14,301 nt of DNA from UBA6136 sp964344495 (GCA_964344495.1 CAYFNI010000058.1:1-14301), one strand, 5' to 3'. Counted from the first letter of the stretch, positions 1-8,995 are shown. Notes: generated by a model not told the origin, from the sequence alone. Made by a program: numbers and translations.

Positions 1-745
1 GACTCGCCGAATAATCCGGTACCGGCTGATCGAGGCTGGTCGAATCCTTCGGATCGAATCCGGCCATGGCCTGCAGCAACAGCGCGCAATCCTCGGCGGT
101 GCGCGCCATCGGGCCGGCCTGGTCGAGGCTGGAGGCAAACGCAATCATGCCCCAGCGTGACACCCGTCCGTAGGTCGGCTTGAGACCCGTGATGCCGCAG
201 AACGCGGCCGGCTGGCGGATCGAGCCGCCGGTATCGGTGCCGGTGGCACCCGGAACCAGCCGGGCGGCGACGGCCGCCGCCGAACCGCCGGATGAGCCGC
301 CCGGAACCGTGCCGGTATCCCACGGGTTCCGGACCGGTCCGTAAAAACTGGTTTCGTTGGAGGACCCCATGGCGAACTCATCCATGTTGAGCTTGCCCAG
401 CATGACGGTTCCGGCCTCTGCCAGCCGTTCGACGACCGTCGCGTCGTAGGGTGCGATGAAGTTGTCCAGCATCTTCGATCCGCAGCTGGAGCGAACACCC
501 TGGGTGCAAAAAATGTCTTTCTGAGCGATGGGAACGCCGGTCAGGGGGCCGGCGTTCCCGCTGGCCAGCGCTGCATCGGCCGCCTCAGCCGCCGCCAGCG
601 CTGACGCCTCGGTCACCGTGATGAAGGCGTTGAGCGCCGGATCATGGGTCCGGATACGGTTCAGGAACGCCTGCGTCAGCTCCAGGCTGCTGTAGTCCTT
701 GTTCTTCAGGCCGAGCGCCAACTCGGCAATGGTTTTTTCGTGCAT
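1..745 (-). CDS. gatA: Glutamyl-tRNA(Gln)/aspartyl-tRNA(Asn) amidotransferase subunit A, 5' part
   Basis: GatA is the amidase subunit of GatCAB. It hydrolyses glutamine and supplies ammonia to convert Glu-tRNA(Gln) or Asp-tRNA(Asn) into the correctly amidated tRNA in the cytoplasm. I read 248 residues from ATG 745 ([12 protein letters not shown]) to the window edge; the family is about 480 residues, so roughly the C-terminal half is missing because of the window limit, not a mutation. The amidase signature is complete: Lys76 in GVPIAQKD, cis-Ser151 in GGSSGGS and nucleophile Ser175 in [10 protein letters not shown], with the same spacing as the known Lys/Ser/Ser triad. The gene follows gatC on the same strand after 99 bases that hold a terminator-like hairpin. 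A weak GGAA lies before the ATG. gatB, usually next, would be off the left edge. Confidence 0.97.
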   Translation of the reverse strand, partial: MHEKTIAELALGLKNKDYSSLELTQAFLNRIRTHDPALNAFITVTEASALAAAEAADAALASGNAGPLTGVPIAQKDIFCTQGVRSSCGSKMLDNFIAPYDATVVERLAEAGTVMLGKLNMDEFAMGSSNETSFYGPVRNPWDTGTVPGGSSGGSAAAVAARLVPGATGTDTGGSIRQPAAFCGITGLKPTYGRVSRWGMIAFASSLDQAGPMARTAEDCALLLQAMAGFDPKDSTSLDQPVPDYSAS

Positions 746-758
746 GGATCAATTCCGG

Positions 759-780
759 AAAAACCCGGCCATGAGGCCGG
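759..780 (-). terminator. Terminator-like hairpin between gatC and gatA
   Basis: Read on the minus strand, a perfect 6-bp GC stem (CCGGCC, loop TCAT, GGCCGG) is followed by G and five T. This is the form of a Rho-independent terminator. It lies 65 bases after the gatC stop and ends 14 bases before the gatA ATG. The plus strand has no T run after the hairpin, so the orientation is that of gatCA. It may attenuate gatA transcription; real activity is unproven and the T run is short. Confidence 0.5.
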
Positions 781-844
781 AAGACGGCAAGCGCAGGCGC
801 TTTCCGCCAGGTTTGGGATCAACGGGGTGGCGTATGCGGACGTA

Positions 845-1132
845 TTACTCGATGACCTTGGGCACCAGATACAGGCCGGCCTCCACGGCGGGGGCCTGTG
901 CCTGAAACAGCGCGCGCTGATCCGGTTCGGTTACGGCATCGGGCCGGAGTCGCTGAACCTGATCCAGCGGATGTGCCAGCGGCGTGACCGACTCGGTGTC
1001 GACCGAACTCATCTGTTCGATAAAGTCGAGAATGCCCGACAGGTCGCGGGCGTAGGCGTCGGTCTTGTCGGAATCGATGGCCAGTCGGGCCAGCCAGGCA
1101 ATGCGGTTGACCTCTGCGGCGGTAAGGGACAT
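845..1132 (-). CDS. gatC: Glutamyl-tRNA(Gln)/aspartyl-tRNA(Asn) amidotransferase subunit C
   Basis: GatC is the small subunit that wraps around the GatA-GatB interface and stabilises the amidotransferase. The 95-residue product has the usual length and shape: an N-terminal helix MSLTAAEVNRIAWLARLA, a second helix LSGILDFIEQM, then the extended C-terminal strand with TPLAHPL, the characteristic RLRPDAVTEP segment and the ending YLVPKVIE. The ATG at 1132 matches the family start. No strong Shine-Dalgarno is seen. Transcription probably starts about 36 bases upstream from a sigma70 promoter at 1175-1203. The gene is divergent from mreB, an arrangement common in gammaproteobacteria that lack a free-standing GlnRS or AsnRS. 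Confidence 0.96.
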   Translation of the reverse strand: MSLTAAEVNRIAWLARLAIDSDKTDAYARDLSGILDFIEQMSSVDTESVTPLAHPLDQVQRLRPDAVTEPDQRALFQAQAPAVEAGLYLVPKVIE

Positions 1133-1174
1133 GGTGGTGCTCGCTCAGCGTTCGGGTGGATCGGGAAGACTGCC

Positions 1175-1203
1175 ATTATTGGCAAACCGATCGATCGCGT
1201 CAA
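1175..1203 (-). promoter_or_regulatory. Sigma70 promoter for gatCA
   Basis: On the minus strand TTGACG (1203-1198) is separated by exactly 17 bases from AATAAT (1180-1175). That is 5/6 matches to each consensus hexamer at optimal spacing, the best promoter in the window. It predicts a start near 1168 and a leader of about 36 bases before gatC. Confidence 0.7.
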
Positions 1204-1231
1204 AGCCGGGGCCGTCGGTGCGGTCGGGTAG

Positions 1232-2380
<1,149 letters not shown>

Positions 2381-2409
2381 GCCCGGCGCCCCACGGCAGC
2401 GGATTCTTC

Positions 2410-3303
2410 ATGCGCGCCCCAGCGTCCTCCCGGCCGCCGTTCGCCCAGGGGGCCAGCCTCAACATCAGGCTGGCCGTGTGTCTGGTCGGCTCCCTGATCG
2501 TGCTGGCGATGGACCATCGCGGGGCGCTCACCGCTCAGCGCCAGCCGTTGCAATTGCTGCTCGAACCCATCCGTCAGCTGGCGGCCAGTCCCGCCCGGCT
2601 GCTGAACAGCGTCAGCGACCGGCTGCAAGATCAAACGCGACTACTCGCCGAAAACCAGCGCCTGCGCGAAGAGGCCTTGCAGCTCCGCGGCCAACAACTC
2701 AAGTTTGAGGCGCTGGAGCGCGAAAACATTCGCCTGCGTGGCCTGCTCGACACCACCTTCAAGGTCGGCGATCAGGTGCTGATCGTCGAGCCCCTGGCCA
2801 TCAACATCGTCCCCTACGAGAACCTCATCGTGGTCGACAAGGGCAGCCGTCACGGTGTTCAGCAGGGACAGGCCGTGGTCGATGGCAACGGCGTGGTCGG
2901 TCAGGTGCTGCGGGTCAGTCCGCTGGGTGCGGATGTCGTCATGATCACCGACCCGAGTCACGCCCTGCCGGTCCAGATCAACCGCAACGGACTGCGAACC
3001 CTCGCCGTCGGTACCGGCGAGATCGACCGTCTTGATCTGCCCTACCTGCCCGGCAATGCCGATGTGCAGCCGGGTGACCTGCTGGTGACATCCGGGCTGG
3101 GCGGCGGCTTTCCGTCGGGCTACCCGGTGGCCCGCATTGAAGCCCGGTCGGACCCGACGGACGGGGCCGAGAAATTCCGCGCGGTGCCGCTGGCGCGGCT
3201 CGACCGCAACCGCGAATTGCTGGTGGTCCGCAGCGATTCCACCCCGATTTCCCGTATCCCGGTCGCCAGTCAGGACAGCGCCCCCATCCATGCCACCCGG
3301 TAA
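2410..3303 (+). CDS. mreC: Rod shape-determining protein MreC
   Basis: MreC is the periplasmic scaffold that activates RodA-PBP2 and links them to MreB. The 297-residue product has a short cytoplasmic tail, one membrane segment at about 18-34 (LNIRLAVCLVGSLIVLA), a coiled coil at about 66-112 rich in Glu, Gln and Leu (LLAENQRLREEAL), then the double beta-barrel domain with ENLIVVDKGSRHGVQQGQ, GVVGQVLRVSP, the THALPVQINRNG-like segment and VTSGLGGGFPSGYPVA. These are family landmarks. The start MRAPASSRPPFAQGASLNIRL resembles the E. coli N-terminus. The end overlaps mreD by 14 bases, which suggests translational coupling. It ends soon after the beta domain and lacks the long proline-rich tail of the E. 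coli protein. Confidence 0.96.
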   Translation: MRAPASSRPPFAQGASLNIRLAVCLVGSLIVLAMDHRGALTAQRQPLQLLLEPIRQLAASPARLLNSVSDRLQDQTRLLAENQRLREEALQLRGQQLKFEALERENIRLRGLLDTTFKVGDQVLIVEPLAINIVPYENLIVVDKGSRHGVQQGQAVVDGNGVVGQVLRVSPLGADVVMITDPSHALPVQINRNGLRTLAVGTGEIDRLDLPYLPGNADVQPGDLLVTSGLGGGFPSGYPVARIEARSDPTDGAEKFRAVPLARLDRNRELLVVRSDSTPISRIPVASQDSAPIHATR

Positions 3304-3784
3304 ACACACCCGGGTTCTGGTTGGCATCATCCTCAGCCTGATGCTGGCGATGGTCCTTCGCATTCTGCCCCTGCCCCGGTTCTGGTTCGAGCTGAGCCCG
3401 GACTGGATGGCCCTGCTGGTGCTGTACTGGACGCTGCTGGCACCGGAGCGGTTCGGCCTGCTGACAGCCTGGCTGGTGGGCCTGCTGGCCGATACCCTGA
3501 CCGGTCGCCTGCTTGGCCAGCAGGCCCTCGCCTATGCCGTCATGGCCTATCTCAACCTGCGTGCTCGGCCGCGTTTGCTGGGTCTGCCCTTGCCCCTGCA
3601 ATGTCTGTGGGTGCTGGTGCTTTCGCTGCTGGGGCAGATGCTGATCCTGTGGACCCAGCGTGTCGAACTGGCTGAGGGCGCGACGCTGATCTTCTGGTTG
3701 CCCGCTTTCAGCGGCGCACTGGCCTGGCCGCTGGTGCTGTGGCTGATGCGTGGCCTGCGCCTTGGGCTGGCTGACCGACCGTGA
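3290..3784 (+). CDS. mreD: Rod shape-determining protein MreD
   Basis: MreD is a small integral membrane partner of MreC in the Rod complex. The 164-residue product (E. coli MreD has 162) is almost entirely hydrophobic, with about five to six membrane segments, the first being VLVGIILSLMLAMVL. Family features include PDWMALLVLYWTLLAPERFG and LVGLLADTLTGRLLGQQALAYAVMAYL. I chose ATG 3290 (MPPGKHTRVLVG), which gives the usual short N-terminus and overlaps the end of mreC by 14 bases. A longer in-frame reading from 3137 lies entirely inside the mreC coding region and is hydrophilic. The stop overlaps the mrdA start as GTGA. Confidence 0.95.
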   Translation: MPPGKHTRVLVGIILSLMLAMVLRILPLPRFWFELSPDWMALLVLYWTLLAPERFGLLTAWLVGLLADTLTGRLLGQQALAYAVMAYLNLRARPRLLGLPLPLQCLWVLVLSLLGQMLILWTQRVELAEGATLIFWLPAFSGALAWPLVLWLMRGLRLGLADRP

Positions 3785-5622
3785 GCCGGCGGCTTACCCT
3801 GCAGGACCGGTTGCGGGAAAACCGCCTGTTCCTCAACCGCATGGTGGCCAGCGTCATCGCCATGCTCCTGGGCGTGAGCCTGTTGGTGATCCGGTTGATC
3901 TATCTGCAGGTGTCGGGCCACGAGCATTACGCCAGCCTGTCGCGCGAGAACCAGATCAAGATTGCACCGATTCCGCCGGATCGCGGCATGATCTACGACC
4001 GCAACGGCGAGCCGCTGGCGGACAACTTCGTCACCTACAGCCTGGAGGTGGTGCCGGAACTGATCAAGGACCTTGACGGACTGCTGGCGGAACTGACCGG
4101 CATCCTGCAGCTCAGCGACAGCGAAGTGGCGCAATTTCGGGCCATCAAGGCGCGCCGCAAGGGCGTCGAAAGTGTGCCGATCCGGCTCGGTCTGTCGGAG
4201 GAGGAGGTAGCCCGCATCGCCGTGCGGTTGCCATGGCTGCCGGGGGCCGAACTCCACACCCGCATGATGCGCCACTATCCGTTCCGGGACCTGACGGCCC
4301 ATGTGGTCGGCTACATTGGCCGCATCAACGAGAAGGAACAGGGCGAACTCGATCCCGACCTCTACCGCGGAACCTTTTTCGTCGGCAAGACCGGTCTGGA
4401 AAAAAGCTATGAATCGGTGCTGCACGGGCGAAATGGCCATGAAGCCTATGAAGCCAACGTCAAGGGCCATGTCGTGCGGCGGCTGGGAAGAACCGCCGCA
4501 CGCGACGGGGCCAATCTGTATCTCTCTCTGGACATTGGCCTGCAGAAGGTCGCGATGGACGCGCTGGGCGACTACCGCGGCGCCGTGGTGGCCCTGGATC
4601 CGCTGAATGGTGACGTGCTGGCCCTGGCCAGCAAGCCCAGCTACGACCCCAATCCGTTCATTCAAGGCATTGGCCAGCAGTTGTATCGTAGCCTGCAAGC
4701 CGACGAGGGTCGGCCGCTGTACGACCGTGCCACCCGCGGGACCTATCCGCCGGGCTCGACCGTCAAGCCGTTCGAGGCGCTGGCCGGCATGGAACTGCTG
4801 GGGCTGTCCCCCGCCCGCCGCGTCAGTTGCCCCGGCTATTACCGGCTGCCCGGATCGCAACACAAATACCGGGACTGGGCTCATGGGGGGCACGGGCCGA
4901 CGGACCTGCATCTGTCCATCGTGCAGTCCTGCGATGTTTACTACTACGATCTTGCCAATCGCCTCGGCATCCAGCGCCTGCACGACTTCATGCAGGGACG
5001 CTTCGGGCTGGGCCAGCTGACCGGTCTCGACATCGCCGGTGAAAAAAGCGGCCTTTACCCGTCGGAGGACTGGAAGCGCAAGTCGCGCAAGTCCGAATGG
5101 GTGATGGGCGACACGGTCATTGCCGGCATCGGACAGGGCTTTGTCACCGCGACCCCCCTGCAGATGGCCCGGGCGACGGCGATTCTGGCCAACAAGGGGC
5201 AGAACGTGGAGCCACGCCTGGTGAGTCGGATCAAGGCCGGCTGGGAGGTCGAAAACCCCTTCCCCCGTCAGGGCAGCCCGGGACGGCATCTTGACGAGGG
5301 CCAGTGGCAGACCGTGGTCGAGGCGATGGTGGATGTAATTCAGCAAGGCACCGCCCGCCGCATCGCCCCCGGTCTTGGTTACCGCATGGCCGGCAAGACC
5401 GGCACCGCGCAGGTTTTCACCGTGGCGCAGGGCAAAAGCTACAAGAGCATGCACATCACCCAGTCCATGCGCGACCATGCCTGGTTTATCGCCTTTGCCC
5501 CGGCCGAGGCGCCACGCATCGCGGTGGCCGTGATTGCCGAGAACGCCGGCCACGGTGGTACTGTGGCGGCACCTATTGCCCGCAAGGTCATCGATCACTA
5601 CCTCGCCCCCACCCGCCCATGA
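3781..5622 (+). CDS. mrdA: Penicillin-binding protein 2, elongasome transpeptidase
   Basis: PBP2 cross-links new peptidoglycan during elongation in partnership with RodA. The 613-residue product has a membrane anchor at about 22-42, the PBP dimerisation/pedestal domain (PPDRGMIYDRNGEPLA at 65-80; FVGKTGLEKSYE near 200-211), then the transpeptidase domain. Catalytic motifs are intact: Ser326-x-x-Lys329 in PPGSTVKPF, Ser-Cys-Asp at 383-385 and Lys-Thr-Gly at 539-541. Asp365, His371 and Cys384 match three ligands of the structural zinc site that I recall from Acinetobacter PBP2; the fourth position, 350, is Cys here instead of Asp. The start is GTG 3781, overlapping the mreD stop by four bases (GTGA); the stop overlaps rodA by four bases (ATGA). 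Both point to coupled translation. Confidence 0.97.
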   Translation: MSRRLTLQDRLRENRLFLNRMVASVIAMLLGVSLLVIRLIYLQVSGHEHYASLSRENQIKIAPIPPDRGMIYDRNGEPLADNFVTYSLEVVPELIKDLDGLLAELTGILQLSDSEVAQFRAIKARRKGVESVPIRLGLSEEEVARIAVRLPWLPGAELHTRMMRHYPFRDLTAHVVGYIGRINEKEQGELDPDLYRGTFFVGKTGLEKSYESVLHGRNGHEAYEANVKGHVVRRLGRTAARDGANLYLSLDIGLQKVAMDALGDYRGAVVALDPLNGDVLALASKPSYDPNPFIQGIGQQLYRSLQADEGRPLYDRATRGTYPPGSTVKPFEALAGMELLGLSPARRVSCPGYYRLPGSQHKYRDWAHGGHGPTDLHLSIVQSCDVYYYDLANRLGIQRLHDFMQGRFGLGQLTGLDIAGEKSGLYPSEDWKRKSRKSEWVMGDTVIAGIGQGFVTATPLQMARATAILANKGQNVEPRLVSRIKAGWEVENPFPRQGSPGRHLDEGQWQTVVEAMVDVIQQGTARRIAPGLGYRMAGKTGTAQVFTVAQGKSYKSMHITQSMRDHAWFIAFAPAEAPRIAVAVIAENAGHGGTVAAPIARKVIDHYLAPTRP

Positions 5623-6767
5623 ACATGGACCACGATTGGCTGCGTCTGCGGTTGAACTCAAAACCGTCGAACCGCCTGCTGCGGCGGTTGCCGCTGGATC
5701 TGCCGCTCCTGAGCGGGTTGCTCCTGCTGTCGGCGATGGCCATGGTGGTGCTGTATTCCGCCTCGGGTCAGGATCCCCAGGTGCTGTTGCGGCAGGGGCT
5801 GCGCCTGCTGCTGGCGCTGGCGATCATGCTCGGCATCGCGCACGTGCATCCGCGCCGGCTGTTCAATATCACGCCCATTCTGTATCTGGTCTGTGTGGTG
5901 ATGCTGGTGCTGGTCCTGCTGGTCGGCAAGATCAGCATGGGGGCGCAGCGCTGGCTCGATCTCGGCTTGATCCGGTTTCAGCCGTCCGAGCTGACCAAGC
6001 TGTCGACCCCGATGATGCTGGCCTGGTTTCTGTCCCAGATCTCGCCGCCGCCCGGCTTCAGGCAGGTTGCGGCGGCCGCCGGGCTGATCCTGTTGCCGGC
6101 GCTGCTGATCGCCAAGCAGCCCGACCTTGGCACCGCCATCCTCGTCACTGCATCGGGCGCGGCGGTGGTGTTTCTCTCGGGACTGTCGTGGGGCTATCTG
6201 ATCGGGCTGGTTGCGCTGGGCGCGGCCGCTCTGCCCGTGCTGTGGAAACTGATGCACGGTTACCAGCGCGATCGGGTGCTGACCCTGCTCAACCCGGAGT
6301 CCGATCCGCTTGGACGCGGCTATCACATCATTCAGTCAAAAATTGCCATCGGTTCCGGCGGGATCAGCGGCAAGGGCTGGCTGCACGGCACGCAGGTGCA
6401 TCTGGAATTCCTGCCGGAAAGCTCGACCGACTTCATCTTTGCCGTGCTGGCGGAGGAGTTCGGCCTGATCGGCTGTCTCGGGCTGTTGGCGGCCTACGCC
6501 CTTATCCTGGCCCGCTGCCTCTACATTACCGTGCAGGCCAGGGATCTCTTCAGCCGCTATCTGGCCGGTGCGCTGACGCTGACCTTTTTCGTCTACATCT
6601 TCGTCAACATCGGCATGGTGATCGGCATCCTGCCGGTCGTCGGGGTGCCGTTACCGCTGGTGAGTTATGGCGGCACCTCCACCGTCACCCTGCTGGCCGG
6701 TTTCGGTATCCTGATGTCGATCCAGGCCCACGAGAACCGCAAGCCGGGGTCGTCCCGGTTTGCCTGA
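5619..6767 (+). CDS. rodA: Peptidoglycan glycosyltransferase RodA (SEDS family)
   Basis: RodA polymerises lipid II into glycan strands in the inner membrane, as the partner of PBP2. The 382-residue product has a hydrophilic Arg-rich N-terminus (to about 26) and about ten membrane segments. SEDS landmarks are present: GAQRWLDLGLIRFQPSELTKL (108-128), IAKQPDLGTAILV (164-176), the long extracellular loop YHIIQSKIAIGSGGISGKGW, and FLPESSTDFIFAVLAEEFG with the essential Asp271. The C-terminal segment GVPLPLVSYGGTSTV is also typical. ATG 5619 overlaps the mrdA stop (ATGA); Met3 at 5625 is a less likely alternative. In E. coli these two genes (mrdAB) are apart from mreBCD; here all five are contiguous. 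Confidence 0.97.
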   Translation: MNMDHDWLRLRLNSKPSNRLLRRLPLDLPLLSGLLLLSAMAMVVLYSASGQDPQVLLRQGLRLLLALAIMLGIAHVHPRRLFNITPILYLVCVVMLVLVLLVGKISMGAQRWLDLGLIRFQPSELTKLSTPMMLAWFLSQISPPPGFRQVAAAAGLILLPALLIAKQPDLGTAILVTASGAAVVFLSGLSWGYLIGLVALGAAALPVLWKLMHGYQRDRVLTLLNPESDPLGRGYHIIQSKIAIGSGGISGKGWLHGTQVHLEFLPESSTDFIFAVLAEEFGLIGCLGLLAAYALILARCLYITVQARDLFSRYLAGALTLTFFVYIFVNIGMVIGILPVVGVPLPLVSYGGTSTVTLLAGFGILMSIQAHENRKPGSSRFA

Positions 6768-6774
6768 AACCGCT

Positions 6775-6802
6775 TTGCCGGTATGCTTGCGCCGATTAGG
6801 TT
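6775..6802 (+). promoter_or_regulatory. Possible promoter before mltB
   Basis: TTGCCG (6775-6780) and TAGGTT (6797-6802) are separated by 16 bases, in the 56-base gap between rodA and mltB. Matches are weak (3/6 in the -10). The stretch TTAGGTTCCA recurs almost exactly (TTAGATTCCA) before the NlpC/P60 gene, which gives slight extra weight. mltB may equally be read from the upstream operon. Confidence 0.3.
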
Positions 6803-6823
6803 CCACCTGTTTTCCTGTCCATC

Positions 6824-7921
6824 ATGAAGCACCGCACCCTCATTGCCGCTCTTTTCGCCGGCGTTGGCCTGACCCTGTCGGGCTGTTCCACCCAGACGCC
6901 GCCGACGCCGGCTGAACCGGTCAAGCCGGAGTCGGCCAGACCCGCCGTAAAGCCAAAGGCGTCCACAGCCGACGAGCCCAAGATCCTGTTGCCGCCGGCA
7001 CCGGGCATCGCCCAACGCGCCGAGGTGCGTGAGTTCATTGCCGACATGGTTGCAAAACACGGCTTCAGCCGCAGCGAACTGACCCGCGCTTTCGACGAGG
7101 CCGGCACTGTGCCCGCCATTCTCGACGCCATGGCCAAGCCTTACGAGGCCAAACCATGGTACGCCTACCGCAAGCTGTTCCTGACCGAAAAGCGCATCAA
7201 CGGCGGCCGCGCCTTTCTCGACGAGCATGCCGAGGCGCTGGCCCGGGCCAAGTCACGTTATGGCGTGCCGCCGGAGATGGTGACCGCCATCATCGGCATC
7301 GAGAGCGCCTATGGCGTCAAGCCCGGCAAGTACCGGGTGATCGATTCGTTGTCCACGCTGGCGTTTGACTACCCCCGCCGCGCCAGCTTCTTCCGCGGCG
7401 AACTGGAGCAGTTCCTGCTGCTCTGCCGGGAAGAGGGGCTGGATTTCCTCAGCCCGCTGGGTTCCTATGCCGGCGCCATGGGGATGCCGCAATTCATGCC
7501 CAGCAGCTTCCGCAAGCTGGCCGTGGACGGAGATGGCGACGGCAAGCGCGATATCTGGACCAACCCGGCCGACGCCGGCGCCAGTGTCGCCAACTACTTC
7601 GCCAAGAATGGCTGGCATGCCGGCGAGCCGATCGCCGTGCCGGCCCGCGTTCGTGGCGACGGCTACCGCGACGTGGTCAGTACCAAGAGTCCCAAGGCCA
7701 GTTACACCCTCGGTCAGCTCGCGGGTCTGGGCGTCACCCCCGACGAGCCGATCAGCGGTGGCCAGAAGGTCGGCCTGCTGCAGCTGGCGGGTGAATCGGG
7801 TCCGGAATACTGGATCACCTTCCACAATTTCAACGTGATCATGCGTTACAACCACAGCGCCCTCTACGCCATGGCAGCCACCGAACTGGTGCGCGAGTGG
7901 CGCGGCACGCGCGCCCGCTGA
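6824..7921 (+). CDS. mltB: Membrane-bound lytic murein transglycosylase B, lipoprotein
   Basis: MltB cleaves the beta-1,4 bond between MurNAc and GlcNAc, forming 1,6-anhydro ends, from a lipid anchor on the outer membrane. The 365-residue product has a lipoprotein signal (MKHRTLIAALFAGVGLTLSGC; lipobox LSGC, Cys21), then a Pro/Lys-rich linker to about 60. The catalytic domain follows with the general acid/base Glu160 in AIIGIESAYGVKPG and FDYPRRASFFRGELEQFL. GSYAGAMGMPQFMPSS is the MltB signature. DGDGDGKRDIW (235-245) matches the EF-hand-like calcium site of E. coli Slt35. NFNVIMRYNHSALYA near the C-terminus is also family-specific. It follows rodA by 56 bases, as in the mrdAB-mltB clusters of many gammaproteobacteria. 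Confidence 0.96.
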   Translation: MKHRTLIAALFAGVGLTLSGCSTQTPPTPAEPVKPESARPAVKPKASTADEPKILLPPAPGIAQRAEVREFIADMVAKHGFSRSELTRAFDEAGTVPAILDAMAKPYEAKPWYAYRKLFLTEKRINGGRAFLDEHAEALARAKSRYGVPPEMVTAIIGIESAYGVKPGKYRVIDSLSTLAFDYPRRASFFRGELEQFLLLCREEGLDFLSPLGSYAGAMGMPQFMPSSFRKLAVDGDGDGKRDIWTNPADAGASVANYFAKNGWHAGEPIAVPARVRGDGYRDVVSTKSPKASYTLGQLAGLGVTPDEPISGGQKVGLLQLAGESGPEYWITFHNFNVIMRYNHSALYAMAATELVREWRGTRAR

Positions 7922-7972
7922 CGGTTGCCTGTCCGGCTCAGGCCCGGCGCGCCGGCGATCGTTCCGACGGCC

Positions 7973-8988
7973 ATGTCCTCCGTGAGCCCCGACGTGGCCG
8001 CCCGGATGCCGGAAACGCCCGCTCTGGTCTACGACGAGGGTGAGATCCTCCGGCAGCTGGCGCTGTTGCGTCAGGTTGTGCAGCCGGCCGACGCCGGGCT
8101 GCTCTATTCACTCAAGGCGCAACCACTCGCCGGCCTGCTGGCACTGATGGCGCCCCGGGTCGATGGTTTTTCCGCCAGTTCCCTGTACGAGGCGCGACTG
8201 GCGGCGGCTGTGGCCGGGGCGCCATCAGTGCCAGCAGGCCGGCGAGTGGTTGCGCCTNNNNNNNNNNCCCTTGCCGGCCGGCCTCCAAGCTGGGGGTTCC
8301 GCTGGCCGAACTGCAGGCGGCGCGGGAGCAGGAGCCAGCACTGGCGGCTGGCATTCGCGGTCTGCATTTTCATACCCATTTCGACTGCCACGCCGCCGCT
8401 CCCCTGCGCACCACCCTGACCCGCCTCGAAGCGGCACTCGGCGACTGGCTGGGCACGCTGGACTGGATCAACCTCGGCGGTGGCTATCACCCTCGTACCC
8501 CCGCTGAAGCGTCAGCGCTGGGGGACGTGATGCGGGACTTCGGCCAGCGTCACGGGGTCCGGCTCTGGATCGAACCGGGCAAGGCCGTGGTCGGGGAGGC
8601 GGGGCAGCTGGTGGCGGAAGTCATTGATTGCTTCGAGCGCGACGGTCAGGCGGTTGCCGTGCTCGACACCGGGGTACATCATTTGCCCGAGGTGTTCGAG
8701 TACCAACGTGCGCCCCGGCTGCGCGAGCACACGCCGGACGGCGGTCACGTCTGTCAGCTGGCCGGCGGCAGTTGTCTGGCGGGCGATCTGTTTGGCACGT
8801 ACCGCTTCCGGCAACCGCTGGCGGTCGGCGACCGGGTGGTGTTCGAGGGCGTGGGTGCCTACGCGCTGGTCAAGGCCAGCCGCTTCAATGGCCACGAATT
8901 ACCCGCCGTGTACCTGCGCGACCGGCACGGCGCGCTACGGCAGCTGAAGGTGTTCGATTTCGCCGACTACCAGCGGCAATGGGGTTGA
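7973..8988 (+). CDS. NspC-like (carboxynorspermidine-type) PLP decarboxylase, interrupted by an assembly gap
   Basis: This is a fold-type III PLP decarboxylase of the carboxynorspermidine/carboxyspermidine decarboxylase family (polyamine synthesis). The N-terminal part (7973-8213) has TPALVYDE, Lys48 in LLYSLKAQPL (probable PLP lysine) and DGFSASSLYEARLA. The C-terminal part (8269-8988, a different frame, 239 residues) has CRPASKLGVPL, WINLGGGY, WIEPGKAV, GGSCLAGDLFG, FNGHELPAVY and a terminal FDFADYQRQW. The two parts total about 319 residues against about 365-400 for the family, so roughly 50-70 residues are missing at the N run. The 44 bases before the Ns are an inverted copy of an earlier piece and are not real coding sequence. 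The frame change is therefore an assembly effect, not a proven pseudogene. ATG 8006 (MPETPALVYDE) is an alternative start. Several active-site motifs differ from typical NspC, so the substrate is uncertain. No carboxyspermidine dehydrogenase is adjacent. Confidence 0.8.
8115..8257. repeat. Perfect 44-bp inverted repeat (fold-back) abutting the N run
   Basis: Bases 8214-8257 are the exact reverse complement of 8115-8158, 44 of 44, with 55 bases between the arms. The right arm ends directly at the first N. The left arm codes for the conserved segment around QPLAGLLALMAP; the right arm breaks the reading frame of the gene. This is the usual look of a fold-back at a contig end, that is, an assembly or library artefact. 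A genuine hairpin is possible but would destroy a conserved gene. Confidence 0.9.
8258..8267. other. Assembly gap (10 N)
   Basis: Ten Ns form a placeholder of arbitrary length within the NspC-like gene. From family length, roughly 150-210 bases of true sequence are probably absent; this is an estimate. Confidence 0.97.
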
Positions 8989-8995
8989 AACCCAC

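Noticed and set aside
3547..5661. 704-codon open frame on the minus strand
   Set aside because: It lies opposite mreD and mrdA, whose catalytic motifs are certain. The translation is a low-complexity His/Gln/Gly/Arg mix typical of the antisense of GC-rich genes.
6731..6762. GCCGGG/CCCGGT inverted repeat at the end of rodA
   Set aside because: No T run follows and it is inside the coding region; likely chance in GC-rich DNA.
5534..6799. 421-codon plus-strand frame overlapping rodA
   Set aside because: A shifted frame of rodA, made of Ala/Arg/Gly-rich text without membrane segments.
8104..8507. Several short ORFs running through the N run on both strands
   Set aside because: They depend on an arbitrary-length gap and on the fold-back, so neither frame nor sequence is real.
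7961..8988. NspC-like gene as a true pseudogene or frameshift
   Set aside because: The frame change coincides exactly with the N gap and the fold-back. Both flanks keep conserved motifs in good frame.
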